From JAFEBO01 sp036392375 (GTDB lineage Bacteria > Planctomycetota > Phycisphaerae > Phycisphaerales > UBA1924): a DNA stretch of 64,000 nucleotides. The DNA lies in contig DASVYC010000046.1 in the NCBI GenBank assembly GCA_036392375.1, forward strand, positions 1 through 64,000. Direction: 5' to 3'. Position numbers and translations under genes: made by a program. The notes beneath the pieces were generated by a model. The model saw only the letters and a list, made by a program, of their open reading frames with translations, was not told the origin of the DNA and made no database searches. Positions 1-7,669 of the stretch are shown in pieces; the stretch's first letter is position 1, and each line of letters begins with the position of its first letter.

Positions 1-435
1 GGCGTCGGCGGGATCGGGCAGAGCCTGCAGGATCTTGACCTTGGAGCCGACGGGCGCGAAGTGCTGGGAGACGTGGCGGAGCAGGGCGACACGCTCGGCC
101 CGGGCCTGGTCGGGCCCGCCGGGCTCGCCCCCGGGCATGGGCTCGGAGATGAAGATCATGGCCGTCGCCCCGGAGCCGGGGACCGCGAGGCAAGCCTGAC
201 GCACCTGCGTTGGCGGGGTCGCGGGGGTCTTAACGGTGGCCCAGAGAAACGACAGGTCGATGCCGTGCTCGGGAGCGGAGGCAATGAGCCTCTTGGCTGC
301 GGTGCGCCGGTCGCGCAGGCCCTGGCTAACCAGTCGCTCGGCGGCGCCGAGCAGCGCGTCCTCACCAACCCGCACCACCGAGAACTCCTCGGGCGGCATC
401 GGACGGGCGGCGGGTTGGTCGAGCGAGCGGGTCAT
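1..435 (-). CDS. Partial protein, possibly GNAT-type acetyltransferase (N-terminal part)
   Basis: An open frame starts at an ATG (complement of 433-435) and runs leftwards without a stop to the edge of the window, so only about 145 N-terminal residues are visible. It begins MTRSLDQPAARPMPPEEF. It reads LSFLWATVKTP and RQACLAVPGSGATAMIFISE in the middle and ends KVKILQALPDPADA at the edge. The strand-like segments with a following 'LLRH...VGSKVKILQALPDP' segment remind me of planctomycete GNAT acetyltransferases, but the acetyl-CoA motif would lie outside the window. The function is therefore a weak inference. The gene is divergent from the gene at 623 and has its own upstream space of about 190 bp. 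Confidence 0.55.
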   Translation of the reverse strand, partial: MTRSLDQPAARPMPPEEFSVVRVGEDALLGAAERLVSQGLRDRRTAAKRLIASAPEHGIDLSFLWATVKTPATPPTQVRQACLAVPGSGATAMIFISEPMPGGEPGGPDQARAERVALLRHVSQHFAPVGSKVKILQALPDPADA

Positions 436-464
436 GGACGCGGGAGCTGCGGAAAGTTTGGGGT

Positions 465-492
465 TTGACGCCCCGGGTTCTTCTCGTAGACT
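465..492 (+). promoter_or_regulatory. Sigma-70-like promoter for the gene at 623
   Basis: TTGACG (465-470) and TAGACT (487-492) are separated by 16 bp, about 130 bp before the next start codon. Both hexamers fit the housekeeping consensus. Confidence 0.4.
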
Positions 493-622
493 AGCCTTCT
501 CCCCTGCCCGGTGGACCCGGAACGGTCGAGGTCGGCGTCAAGTCCGGAACGGGCAGGAGAGTTGCAGCGTACAGGACTTTCGCCGCTCACGATTCATTCC
601 CGACACGGCTCACGAGACACGC

Positions 623-1261
623 ATGCGCACGATCACCCCCCACCGCCTCGTCGCTTTCCTTGCCGCCGTTCTTCTCGTGGTCGCCTCGGTCTTCCTGACC
701 GGCATGGCCCCCGAGCCCAACCCCGTCCCCCAGCGCTGGCAGTTCGATGTCCGCGTCGGCGACCTCCGCTTCGCCAAGTTCGAGTCGCCCGACGGCCAGC
801 TCAAGGGCTACTTCTTCCTCACCTACCGCGTCGTCAACAACACCAAGGAAGACCTCCTGCTCGCACCGCTGTTCGAGCTCGCCACCGAGAACGGCGACAT
901 CGTCCGTTCCGGCCGCGACGTGCCCCAGACCGTCACCCGCAAGGTGATGGAAGAGGTCGACAACCCGCTCGCCCAGGACCAGATCTCGATCCTCGGCACG
1001 CTGCTGCAGGGCGAAGAGAACGGCCGCGAGGGCGTGGTGATCTTCTCCGCCCCCGACATGAGCGCCCGCGAGCTGACGGTGTTCGCCACCGGCTTCTCCG
1101 GCGAGACCGCGGCCTACGAGTCCAAGGACGCCAAGACCGGCAAGGCCAAGAAGGAACTGCTCCGCAAGACGCTGAGCCTGACCTACCGCCTCCCCGGCGA
1201 CGTGATGAACCGCGTGAACGAGGCGATGCCCCTGTTCGAGCAGCGCTGGGTCATGCGGTAA
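623..1261 (+). CDS. Secreted or membrane-anchored hypothetical protein
   Basis: This encodes 212 residues. The N-terminus MRTITPHRLVAFLAAVLLVV followed by ASVFLTGMAPEPNPVP looks like a signal peptide or uncleaved anchor (basic n-region, hydrophobic stretch at about residues 8-30). The rest is a soluble domain with alternating hydrophobic strands (RWQFDVRVGDLRFAKFES, YFFLTYRVVNNTKEDLLLAP, REGVVIFSAPDMSARELTVF), consistent with a beta-sandwich outside the cytoplasm. I do not recognise the family and no catalytic motif is evident. It lies between a divergent gene and rpmA and is probably transcribed alone from the promoter at 465-492. Confidence 0.75.
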   Translation: MRTITPHRLVAFLAAVLLVVASVFLTGMAPEPNPVPQRWQFDVRVGDLRFAKFESPDGQLKGYFFLTYRVVNNTKEDLLLAPLFELATENGDIVRSGRDVPQTVTRKVMEEVDNPLAQDQISILGTLLQGEENGREGVVIFSAPDMSARELTVFATGFSGETAAYESKDAKTGKAKKELLRKTLSLTYRLPGDVMNRVNEAMPLFEQRWVMR

Positions 1262-1302
1262 GGCTGGTTCCAGCGGCTTTTCGTGGCTCGGTTGCCACGA
1301 GC

Positions 1303-1331
1303 TTGCCCGGTTTCGGGCTCCCGCCTAGTAT
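1303..1331 (+). promoter_or_regulatory. Sigma-70-like promoter of rpmA
   Basis: TTGCCC (1303-1308), a 17-bp spacer and TAGTAT (1326-1331) give an expected start near 1338, about 50 nt ahead of the rpmA ATG. Confidence 0.55.
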
Positions 1332-1387
1332 TTCGACCCTGCCGGAGGCACCTTGCCCCCGGGTGGGACTCGACAGGAACTCTCGTC

Positions 1388-1672
1388 ATGGCACATAAAA
1401 AGGGACAGGGCTCGACCAAGAACGGGCGCGACTCCAATCCGCAGTACCGCGGCGTCAAGCTCTTCGGCGGCGAGGCCGCCAAGCCCGGCGCGATCATCGT
1501 CCGTCAGGTCGGCACGCCATTCAAGGCCGGCTTCAACGTCCGCATGGGCAAGGACAACACCCTCTTCTCCGTCGCCGAAGGCACGGTGGTCTTCGCCGGC
1601 CGCAAGGTCCACGTGAACCCCACCGACCCCAAGGCCCCCAAGCCCGTCTGGCTGACCGCGACCGCGAACTGA
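1388..1672 (+). CDS. rpmA: 50S ribosomal protein L27
   Basis: L27 is a component of the large ribosomal subunit whose N-terminal tail reaches the peptidyl-transferase centre. The 94-residue product starts MAHKKGQGSTKNGRDSNPQY, the family signature, and continues RGVKLFGGEAAKPGAIIVRQ and GTPFKAGFNVRMGKDNTLFS, which align along the whole protein. The N-terminus begins directly with the conserved MAHKKG and lacks the extra cleavable leader seen in Firmicutes. The usual partner rplU (L21) is not next to it: the upstream gene is an unrelated secreted protein. It has its own promoter and a strong terminator just downstream, so it appears to be a single-gene transcription unit. Confidence 0.97.
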   Translation: MAHKKGQGSTKNGRDSNPQYRGVKLFGGEAAKPGAIIVRQVGTPFKAGFNVRMGKDNTLFSVAEGTVVFAGRKVHVNPTDPKAPKPVWLTATAN

Positions 1673-1695
1673 GTTCGTGAACACGTTCACTCTCG

Positions 1696-1728
1696 CAAGC
1701 CCCGCCCACGCGGGGCTTGTTTGTTTTC
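1696..1728 (+). terminator. Rho-independent terminator of rpmA
   Basis: A perfect 10-bp stem (1696-1705 with 1710-1719, CAAGCCCCGC/GCGGGGCTTG) with a 4-nt loop is followed by a T-rich run (TTTGTTTTC). Confidence 0.85.
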
Positions 1729-1750
1729 AGTGCGAACGGAACCACCACAG

Positions 1751-1829
1751 CGGGGGCGGGGCCTTCCAGTCCCCGCCGCAAAACACGAGCGACCCCAAAG
1801 CACCAGTGGGACCGGCCTCCGGCCGGTCG
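1751..1829 (+). repeat. Composite palindromic repeat (REP-like), copy 1
   Basis: Two palindromic modules lie about 30 bp apart: a G/C module (GGGGCGGGGCCTTCCAG...) and ACCGGCC-TCC-GGCCGGT at 1811-1827, preceded by GCACCAGTGGG. The same arrangement recurs in inverted orientation at 4279-4353 and in expanded form at 22732-22866. It sits in the leader of the GH3 gene. Confidence 0.7.
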
Positions 1830-1940
1830 GCGGAAGCCCCCGACTGCAACCTGTTCCGAACCCTCGCCTCTTCCAGTTTCATTCCACTTGGAACACTGCG
1901 CCACCGCAAGACACGCCCAGCCACGGTACCTTTCGTTCGC

Positions 1941-4205
1941 ATGAACACCGCCACCATCGTGTGCCCCCTCGTCGCGTCGGTCGTTTCGCTTTCCCTCGCC
2001 GCCGCCCCGACCCCTGACCAGCGCGCCCACGACCTCCTCCAGCGCATGACGCTCGAAGAGAAAGTCGGCCAGCTCGTCCAGTTCTCCGACGGCATGGCCA
2101 CCGGCCCCGATCGCGTGAAGGTCGATCAGACCGCGTTGCTCAATAAAGGCGGCATCGGCTCGCTGCTCAACGCCGTCGGCGCCCACAAGACCAACGCGCT
2201 GCAGAAGATCGCGGTCGAGAAGTCCCGCCTCGGCGTCCCGCTGCTCTTCGGCCTCGACGTGATCCACGGCTATCGCACCACGTTCCCCGTGCCGCTCGGC
2301 CTTTCCGCCGCGTGGAACCCGAGCCTCATCGAGCGCACCGCCCGCATCGCCGCCGCCGAGGCCGCCGCCGGCGGCATCCGCTGGACGTTCGCGCCGATGG
2401 TGGACATCGCCCGCGACCCGCGCTGGGGCCGCATCATGGAAGGCAGCGGCGAAGACCCGTATCTGGGCAGCGCCCTCGCCGTCGCCGCCGTCCGCGGCTA
2501 CCAAGGCGGCATCGGCACCGGAAACCTCGCGCAGCCGACTTCCATCCTCGCCTGCGCGAAGCACTTCGTCGCCTACGGCGGAGCCGAGGGCGGCCGCGAC
2601 TACAACACCGTCGACATCTCCGCACGCGTGCTGCGGGATGTGTATCTGCCGCCGTTCAAGGCCGCCACCGACGCCGGCGTCGTCACCTTCATGAGCGCGT
2701 TTAACGCTCTGAACGGCGTCCCGACGTCCGCCAATCACCACACGCTCACCGGCATCCTCCGTGACGAGTGGAAATTCGACGGCTTCGTCGTCAGCGACTG
2801 GACCAGCATCACCGAGCTGATCCCGCACGGCATCGCCCTCGACGATCGCACCGCCGCGCTGAAGGGCTTTGCCTCCGGCGTCGACATGGACATGCAGGCG
2901 AACCTCTACGCCGCCGAACTGCCCGGCCTCGTCCGCGCCGGCAAGGTGAGCGAGCAGGCGGTGGACGCCTCCGTCCGCCGCATCCTCCGCGCCAAGTTCG
3001 AGCTCGGCCTCTTCGAGAACCCGTACGTCAACGCCGACGCCGAGGCCGCGGCGATGCTCAAGCCCGAATACATCGCCCTCGCTCGCGAAGCCGCCGAGCA
3101 GTCCTTCGTGCTGCTCAAGAACGACGCGACCAGCGGAGGCAAACCCGTCCTGCCGCTCGCTGCCAACGCCCGCATCGCCCTCATCGGCCCGCTCGCCGAC
3201 GACGCCGAGGAGATGCTCGGCGGCTGGTCGTGCCAGGGCAAGAAAGAAGACGTCGTCACGCTCCGTGCGTCGCTCGCCGAGCGCTTCGGCTCCGCGTTCG
3301 CCTACGCCAAGGGCACGACCATCACCGGCGACTCGCGCGACGGTTTCGCCGCCGCACTCGACGCTGCGAAGACCGCCGACGTCGTCATCATGGCCCTGGG
3401 CGAGTCGCGTCACATGTCCGGCGAAGCCGCGTCACGCACACGGCTCGATCTGCCCGGCAATCAGCTCGATCTCTTGAAGGAAGTCACCAAGCTCGGCAAG
3501 CCGGTTGTGCTCGTCGCCTTCAGCGGCCGCCCGCTCACGCTCGCGTGGGAAGCCGCCAACGTCCCCGCGATCCTCATGGCGTGGTACCCCGGTCTGCAAG
3601 CCGGCCCCGCGCTCACCCGCGTGCTGACCGGTGAGGTTTCGCCCTCCGGCAAACTCACCGCGACGATGCCTCGCGCCGTTGGGCAGGTGCCGATCTACTA
3701 CAACCACCTCAAGACCGGCCGCCCGGTTCCGGGCCCGGACGACGAGAAGAAGGACGAGGGCTACAAGTTCCTCAGCCGCTACGTCGACGAGGACGGCTCG
3801 CCGCTCTATCCCTTCGGCCACGGCCTCACCTACACCACCTTCAGCTACGCCCCCACCAAAGCCTCGACGAAGGAGATCAGCGTCAACGCGCTCCGCAACG
3901 GCGCCACGATCGAAATCGAATCCACCATCACCAACACCGGCTCTCGCAGCGGCACCGAGATCGCCCAGCTCTACATCCGCCAACGCGGCACGAGCGTCGC
4001 CCGCCCCGTCCGTGAGCTCAAGGGCTTCGAGAAATTCACCCTCGAGCCGGGCCAGAGCCGCACCGTGAAGTTCAAACTCACCGCCGCCGAGCTCGCGTTC
4101 TGGAACATCGACACGCAGCTCGCCGTCGAGCATTGCGAGCTGACGGTGTGGGTGGCACCCAGCAGCATCACCGGCACACCGACGAAGATCATGATCACGG
4201 AGTGA
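1941..4205 (+). CDS. bglX: Secreted beta-glucosidase-like GH3 glycoside hydrolase
   Basis: GH3 enzymes remove terminal beta-linked glucose (or xylose) from oligosaccharides, and this one is probably periplasmic or exported. Of 754 residues, the first 24 or so form a signal peptide (MNTATIVCPLVASVVSLSLA). The (beta/alpha)8 domain starts at TLEEKVGQLVQ. It contains KHFVAYG and the nucleophile motif FVVSDW, with Asp286 as nucleophile. The second alpha/beta domain carries SGEAASR with Glu495 as likely acid/base. PFGHGLTYTTFSYAP leads into a C-terminal fibronectin-III-like domain (about residues 660-754, GTEIAQLYIRQ). This is the full BglX-type layout and a normal length. The next gene downstream is about 780 bp away, so it is monocistronic. 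It is bracketed by inverted copies of a palindromic repeat. Confidence 0.93.
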   Translation: MNTATIVCPLVASVVSLSLAAAPTPDQRAHDLLQRMTLEEKVGQLVQFSDGMATGPDRVKVDQTALLNKGGIGSLLNAVGAHKTNALQKIAVEKSRLGVPLLFGLDVIHGYRTTFPVPLGLSAAWNPSLIERTARIAAAEAAAGGIRWTFAPMVDIARDPRWGRIMEGSGEDPYLGSALAVAAVRGYQGGIGTGNLAQPTSILACAKHFVAYGGAEGGRDYNTVDISARVLRDVYLPPFKAATDAGVVTFMSAFNALNGVPTSANHHTLTGILRDEWKFDGFVVSDWTSITELIPHGIALDDRTAALKGFASGVDMDMQANLYAAELPGLVRAGKVSEQAVDASVRRILRAKFELGLFENPYVNADAEAAAMLKPEYIALAREAAEQSFVLLKNDATSGGKPVLPLAANARIALIGPLADDAEEMLGGWSCQGKKEDVVTLRASLAERFGSAFAYAKGTTITGDSRDGFAAALDAAKTADVVIMALGESRHMSGEAASRTRLDLPGNQLDLLKEVTKLGKPVVLVAFSGRPLTLAWEAANVPAILMAWYPGLQAGPALTRVLTGEVSPSGKLTATMPRAVGQVPIYYNHLKTGRPVPGPDDEKKDEGYKFLSRYVDEDGSPLYPFGHGLTYTTFSYAPTKASTKEISVNALRNGATIEIESTITNTGSRSGTEIAQLYIRQRGTSVARPVRELKGFEKFTLEPGQSRTVKFKLTAAELAFWNIDTQLAVEHCELTVWVAPSSITGTPTKIMITE

Positions 4206-4218
4206 CCGCAACAGTGGG

Positions 4219-4353
4219 ACCGGCCTCTGGCCGGTCTGTTCAGGCAGATACCCGATCGTGCTGGGTGAGCGTGTGTCGACCGGCCGGAGGCCGGTCCCGC
4301 CGGTGCTTTGGAACGAGAGCGCTTGATGCCGGGGCCTGGAAGGCCCCGCCCCC
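4219..4353. repeat. Composite palindromic repeat, copies 2 and 3 (opposed)
   Basis: ACCGGCC-TCT-GGCCGGT lies at 4219-4235. An inverted full copy follows with ACCGGCCGGAGGCCGGT at 4279-4295 and GGGGCCT-GGA-AGGCCCC at 4331-4347. The full copy is the reverse complement of the element at 1751-1829, including the GGTGCTTTG flank between the modules. Confidence 0.7.
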
Positions 4354-4380
4354 GATTGCTTGCCCGCGCCGCAACTCACT

Positions 4381-4412
4381 GCCCCACTGCCCCACTGCCC
4401 CACTGCCCCACT
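4381..4412. repeat. Tandem repeat, 4 x 8 bp
   Basis: Four perfect copies of GCCCCACT run head to tail, followed by a degenerate fifth unit. The repeat is too short and unspaced to be a CRISPR. Confidence 0.9.
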
Positions 4413-4988
4413 CCCCAAAAACAACCGGAGACCTCAGGGAGGTCGCCGGCGCTACGTTCATTTACGTAGAAGTCGGGCCGCGCAACGCGCGGGCTCCGTC
4501 GAGCCTGGCGCCTTAAGCGCGCAGCCCCTGCGTACAACGATCAATCACTGGATCACCTCCTTTACTGGAACACCTGCGCAGCCGACGCGGTTTGTACTCC
4601 CGCCGCCGCTGGATTCCTCCGCGGGCCGTCACCCGCGGCACATCGCCCGACGGATCGGCTCGTGAGCCCGACCGCCGGTCGTGGCGGATTTCCTCGGCAC
4701 GATCGTGCATTGCACGTGTGAACCGGTTCCTGCCGCCGATAGTCCATTATCGCCGAAACGCGAATCGGATGCAACAAAATTCGCGGCAGATCGAGGAAGC
4801 GACGCCGCACGCTGTGCGAACGAGGGACCGAGAAGAACCGAGCCGCGGCCGACACCTAGGCACAGGAAAAGGTGGTTGGTAATACTGCGCGAATGCGAAG
4901 GTCAAACCGGCCATGGGCGCGGCGGGAACGCCACGGAAGCCGTGGGGACTTTCGGAAAGGCCGTGTCCGGTGCCGCGCCTTCGGAGCG

Positions 4989-5171
4989 TCACTTGTACTC
5001 GTCAAACGCGCCGGCCTTTGTCTGTTCATCGACGTACTTCTGGAACTCGCCCATCTTGTAGCTGATGAAGCAGAACGCGTGGTGCAGCGTCAACCACTCA
5101 AGATCGGACTTGTCCTCATCGAGGTCCTTGCGGAGTCGGTTGAGTTCGGCGAGAAGGGTTTCGGCTTTCAT
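4989..5171 (-). CDS. Small hypothetical protein (60 aa)
   Basis: The frame starts at ATG (complement of 5169-5171) and reads MKAETLLAELNRLRKDLDED, then KSDLEWLTLHHAFCFISYKM and GEFQKYVDEQTKAGAFDEYK. Its composition is ordinary (charged heptad-like first half, aromatic-rich centre) and unlike the Arg/Pro/Ala-rich shadow frames of this GC-rich DNA. That is why I accept it. The first half could form an amphipathic helix. It lies downstream of, and on the same strand as, the ComEA-like gene and may be co-transcribed. No ribosome binding site is obvious. The function is unknown. Confidence 0.55.
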   Translation of the reverse strand: MKAETLLAELNRLRKDLDEDKSDLEWLTLHHAFCFISYKMGEFQKYVDEQTKAGAFDEYK

Positions 5172-5227
5172 GCCGCATCGTTGGCGCGACGATTCGGCAA
5201 AGGGGGATCGCGATTAGGCCGAAAGCC

Positions 5228-5752
5228 TCACTCAAACGTGATCAACGGGGCCAATCGCTCCAGAGTTTTGGTGCCGATGCCGCTGACGCGGTCGAGGTCC
5301 TTGAGCGACTTGTAGCTACCGCGCTTGGCGCGGTCGTCAAGAATTCGCTGCGCGAGCTTGGGGCCGACACCCGGGAGCGACTCGAGCTCGGCGAGCGAGG
5401 CGGAGTTGACGTTGATCTTCTGTGGCGCGACCGGCGTGGCGGCGGGCGTGGGCGTTGCCGTGGGCTGCGCCGGCGGGGGCGGTTGCGCGACAGGCAACTC
5501 GGTCACGATCGGACCGGTGCCCTTCGGGGTGGGTGCGGAAGCCGACGTTTCAGCCGCGGCAGAGCGGGGTCGAGCGGCGGACGTGGTGACGGGTTCGGGC
5601 TTGGGGGCGCTGATCGCGGCGACCGCGGGTGTCGAACGCGAGGACGACAGCGACCAGGACAGCCCCACCGCCGACAGCGCGACCACCAGTCCGACGCCGA
5701 TCCAGCGTGCGGGGCCGTAGGTCCAGTCTTCAACCACGGGAGGTTGGGACAT
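5228..5752 (-). CDS. ComEA-like helix-hairpin-helix protein, membrane anchored
   Basis: The 174-residue protein starts MSQPPVVEDWTYGPARWIG, with one membrane segment (about residues 17-37, IGVGLVVALSAVGLSWSL). A long Pro/Ala/Thr-rich linker follows (about 40-110). The C-terminal domain contains KINVNSASLAELESLPGVG, AQRILDDRAKRG and DLDRVSGIGTKTLERLAP. Two helix-hairpin-helix motifs with the N-x-A-x-x-x-E-L-x-x-L-P-G-V/I-G signature define the ComEA family, which binds double-stranded DNA outside the membrane during natural transformation. Related domains occur in unrelated DNA-binding proteins and no other competence gene is in the window, so a role in DNA uptake is plausible but not shown. 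A TTG 33 bp further upstream is an alternative start. Confidence 0.85.
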   Translation of the reverse strand: MSQPPVVEDWTYGPARWIGVGLVVALSAVGLSWSLSSSRSTPAVAAISAPKPEPVTTSAARPRSAAAETSASAPTPKGTGPIVTELPVAQPPPPAQPTATPTPAATPVAPQKINVNSASLAELESLPGVGPKLAQRILDDRAKRGSYKSLKDLDRVSGIGTKTLERLAPLITFE

Positions 5753-5937
5753 GGAATGAGCATAGCAGAAAATCGCAAGAGGCAACGTGACAAATGGCAG
5801 GCGACAAAGAACCAGACAGCACAGGGGACTGACAAAAGGGCTTTACAAGGGGTGGGCGGGGCGGGCGAGCGATGGTCTGATCTGGCCGCTGGCCCCTTTC
5901 TTCCTTCACCCGACTTCTTGCTCGCAACAATCCCGCC

Positions 5938-6276
5938 ATGAACTACTACGACATGTGGGTCAACCTGAAGGACTCGCGGAAGGACCTGGAGTTCGCGGAA
6001 GCGGTGCGGGCATATCTGGACTACCTGAAGGGTCAGGGCATGATCGCGGGCTGGACGCTCAAGCGCCGCAAATTCGGCTTCGGGCCCGAGTCGCTCGGCG
6101 AGTTCAACATCACGGTCTGGGCAGTGAACCTCGCCCAGCTCGACGCCGCGTTCAGCCACGTGGCGACCCGCAGCGGCGAGGTGGAGCGGCTGCATATTCC
6201 TGTGTACGCCGCGGTGACGGACTTCAAGAGTGCGTTGTGGCGGGATTTCCCGGATCCAGAGCGGGTGCGGCCTTGA
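5938..6276 (+). CDS. Conserved hypothetical protein, resembles DUF6614
   Basis: The 112-residue protein starts MNYYDMWVNLKDSRKDLEFA and continues YLDYLKGQGMIAGWTLKRRK, GPESLGEFNITVWAVNLAQL and ends LWRDFPDPERVRP. From memory this matches a small soluble family (DUF6614) with a ferredoxin-like alpha/beta pattern and a conserved terminal RDFPDP motif. No enzymatic role is known to me. It stands about 90 bp before the GNAT gene on the same strand and may share its transcript. Confidence 0.8.
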   Translation: MNYYDMWVNLKDSRKDLEFAEAVRAYLDYLKGQGMIAGWTLKRRKFGFGPESLGEFNITVWAVNLAQLDAAFSHVATRSGEVERLHIPVYAAVTDFKSALWRDFPDPERVRP

Positions 6277-6363
6277 CGAGGGAAGGGAGAGACCGCGGAG
6301 AGGCGGAGGGAGCGGTGCGGCGCGGAGAGGATGACTTGGGGAAGAGATCGAGCATGCGTACCC

Positions 6364-6900
6364 ATGACTCACAAGAACGCTGACATCGTCATTCGAACTC
6401 TGCCGCGTCTTGAGACGTCGCACGTCGCGCAGTTGGCCGATGTGCTGATCGATTGCGTCGAGGGCGGCGCGTCGGTGAGTTTCATGTTGCCGCTGACGCG
6501 GGAGCGGGCGGTGGCGTTCTGGACCAAGGTCGCGGCCAGCGCTGCCGTGGGCGAGCGGGTGGTGTTGATCGCCGAGGACTCGCACGGCATCTGCGGCACG
6601 GTGCAGTTGATCCTCGACCTGCCGGAGAATCAGCCGCACCGGGCGGATGTGGCGAAGATGCTGGTGCACCGGCGGGCCCGACGCCGCGGCCTCGGCGAAG
6701 CGCTCATGCGGGCCGCCGAGGTCGAGGCGAGAAAACGAGGCCGCACGGTGCTGGTGCTCGACGCCGTCACCGGCGGCGACGCGGCGCGTTTGTACGAACG
6801 CCTCGGTTGGATCAAGGTCGGCGACGTGCCGCGGTTCGCGCTGATGCCGGATGGAGCGGAGTGCGGGACGACGTACTACTACCGCGACTTGGGGAAGTGA
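6364..6900 (+). CDS. GNAT-family N-acetyltransferase
   Basis: This is probably an acetyl-CoA-dependent N-acetyltransferase of unknown substrate. The 178 residues show the GNAT fold: a beta-strand GERVVLIAEDSHGICGTVQL, motif A with the pyrophosphate-binding loop RRARRRGLGEALMRAAE (R/Q-x-x-G-x-G/A), then TVLVLDAVTGGDAARLYERL and GWIKVGDVPRFALMPDG, the usual C-terminal aromatic region. I start at ATG 6364 (MTHKNADIVIR). An in-frame ATG at 6331 would add 11 residues but has its purine run directly against the start codon. The C-terminal CGTTYYYRDLGK is typical of amino-acid or antibiotic-type acetyltransferases, but that does not fix the substrate. Confidence 0.88.
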   Translation: MTHKNADIVIRTLPRLETSHVAQLADVLIDCVEGGASVSFMLPLTRERAVAFWTKVAASAAVGERVVLIAEDSHGICGTVQLILDLPENQPHRADVAKMLVHRRARRRGLGEALMRAAEVEARKRGRTVLVLDAVTGGDAARLYERLGWIKVGDVPRFALMPDGAECGTTYYYRDLGK

Positions 6901-6983
6901 ACTCGCGACGCGAAATGGCAATTGGCAAAGCGCCAAAGAGCAAATTCAAGGCAAAGGCACCGTGAGCCGGGCATGCTTTGGCC

Positions 6984-7011
6984 ATTTGCTATTTGCTATT
7001 TGCTATTTGCC
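6984..7011. repeat. Short tandem repeat, 4 x 7 bp
   Basis: Units ATTTGCT, ATTTGCT, ATTTGCT and ATTTGCC run in tandem just past and overlapping the 3' end of the leftward YggX-fusion gene. Similar TTTGCCA/GGCAAA words occur around 6914-6960 and 23560-23625. Confidence 0.8.
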
Positions 7012-7631
7012 TTCTCCCCCAACTCTCTCAGCAGCGCCTCATCAATCCCCAAGTACTCCCGCATGTGCTGGTCGTACGTCTCAGCGTGCTCGTCGCGGGA
7101 GAGGTCGAGTCGCAGCTCGTTGATGACCTTCGTGCCCTGGCCGATCCAGTCCTTCCACGTCTCGCTGGAGATGTTGTCGTAGATCCACTGCCCGATCGGC
7201 CCTTTGAACGGCGGACGCGGCAGCTGGTGGCCGGGACGCCCGGTCTTCTTGCACACAAACGTGCCCGGCGGCAGGGCGACTTCTTCCTTCGCCCCCGCCA
7301 CCTCGGGCAGCGGCACGTTGAGCTGCTTGAGCAGGTCGGCAATCGCCTTCTTGGGCATGAAGTCGCCGCGCTGGGCCGCGACGGTGTAGCCCTCCTTCAG
7401 CACCTCGGCGGCGCTGACGGTGTCGTTGCACTGGATGAACTCGGCACCGGCGAGCTGATAGGCCTTGGACATGTCGCGGTTGGTGCGGAAGCAGCGGACG
7501 TAACTCTCCGCAGCGTCGCGATGCCGCCCGGCTTGGGCGTACGCACCCGCGAGCGAGTAGTGCGCCATGTCGTTGGTCGGATCGGCCTGAACCATGTTCT
7601 CGAACTGTGCGATGCGCTGGGCGATGTCCAT
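6996..7631 (-). CDS. TPR protein fused to a YggX-like (Fe-trafficking) domain
   Basis: The protein has 211 residues from ATG (complement of 7629-7631). Residues 1-95 or so are TPR-like helices (MDIAQRIAQFENMVQADPTN, DMAHYSLAGAYAQAGRHRDA, AYQLAGAEFIQCNDTVSAAE). The C-terminal part has TFVCKKTGRPGHQLPRPPFK, GPIGQWIYDNISSETWKDWI and TKVINELRLDLSRDE. These match the YggX family of iron-trafficking or oxidative-damage-protection proteins (F/V-C near the start, G-x-x-I/K-x-x-x-x-I-S-x-x-x-W, INE). Stand-alone YggX is about 90 residues, so this is a fusion with an N-terminal protein-interaction module. The conserved cysteine is kept (VCKK). The start was chosen because the extended frame upstream is Arg/Pro-rich. 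Confidence 0.85.
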   Translation of the reverse strand: MDIAQRIAQFENMVQADPTNDMAHYSLAGAYAQAGRHRDAAESYVRCFRTNRDMSKAYQLAGAEFIQCNDTVSAAEVLKEGYTVAAQRGDFMPKKAIADLLKQLNVPLPEVAGAKEEVALPPGTFVCKKTGRPGHQLPRPPFKGPIGQWIYDNISSETWKDWIGQGTKVINELRLDLSRDEHAETYDQHMREYLGIDEALLRELGEKANSK

Positions 7632-7669
7632 CCGGGAGGGTACGCGGGTCGCGCCGTTTCGCCGGTCGA

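Larger units (their letters stand above)
4206..4988. other. Long intergenic region with repeats and no convincing gene
   Basis: About 780 bp separate the GH3 gene from a small leftward gene. The region holds the palindromic repeats, an 8-bp tandem repeat (4381-4412), a small hairpin CTACGT/ACGTAG (4452-4469) and a 15-mer identical to the 3' end of 16S rRNA (4549-4563). Open frames are short, overlap in several frames and lack ribosome binding sites, so I call no CDS. I looked for rnpB, SRP RNA and 5S motifs and saw none. Confidence 0.5.

Noticed and set aside
1533..3413. 626-codon open frame antisense to rpmA and GH3
   Set aside because: GC-rich DNA leaves antisense frames open. Composition is Gly/Arg/Asp/His-rich, there is no domain and no ribosome binding site, and the plus strand carries well-supported genes.
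4381..4412. Possible CRISPR
   Set aside because: Four 8-bp units without spacers; this is a simple tandem repeat.
4592..4882. Several short ORFs between the GH3 gene and 4989
   Set aside because: They overlap in several frames, are Arg/Pro/Ala-rich and lack ribosome sites.
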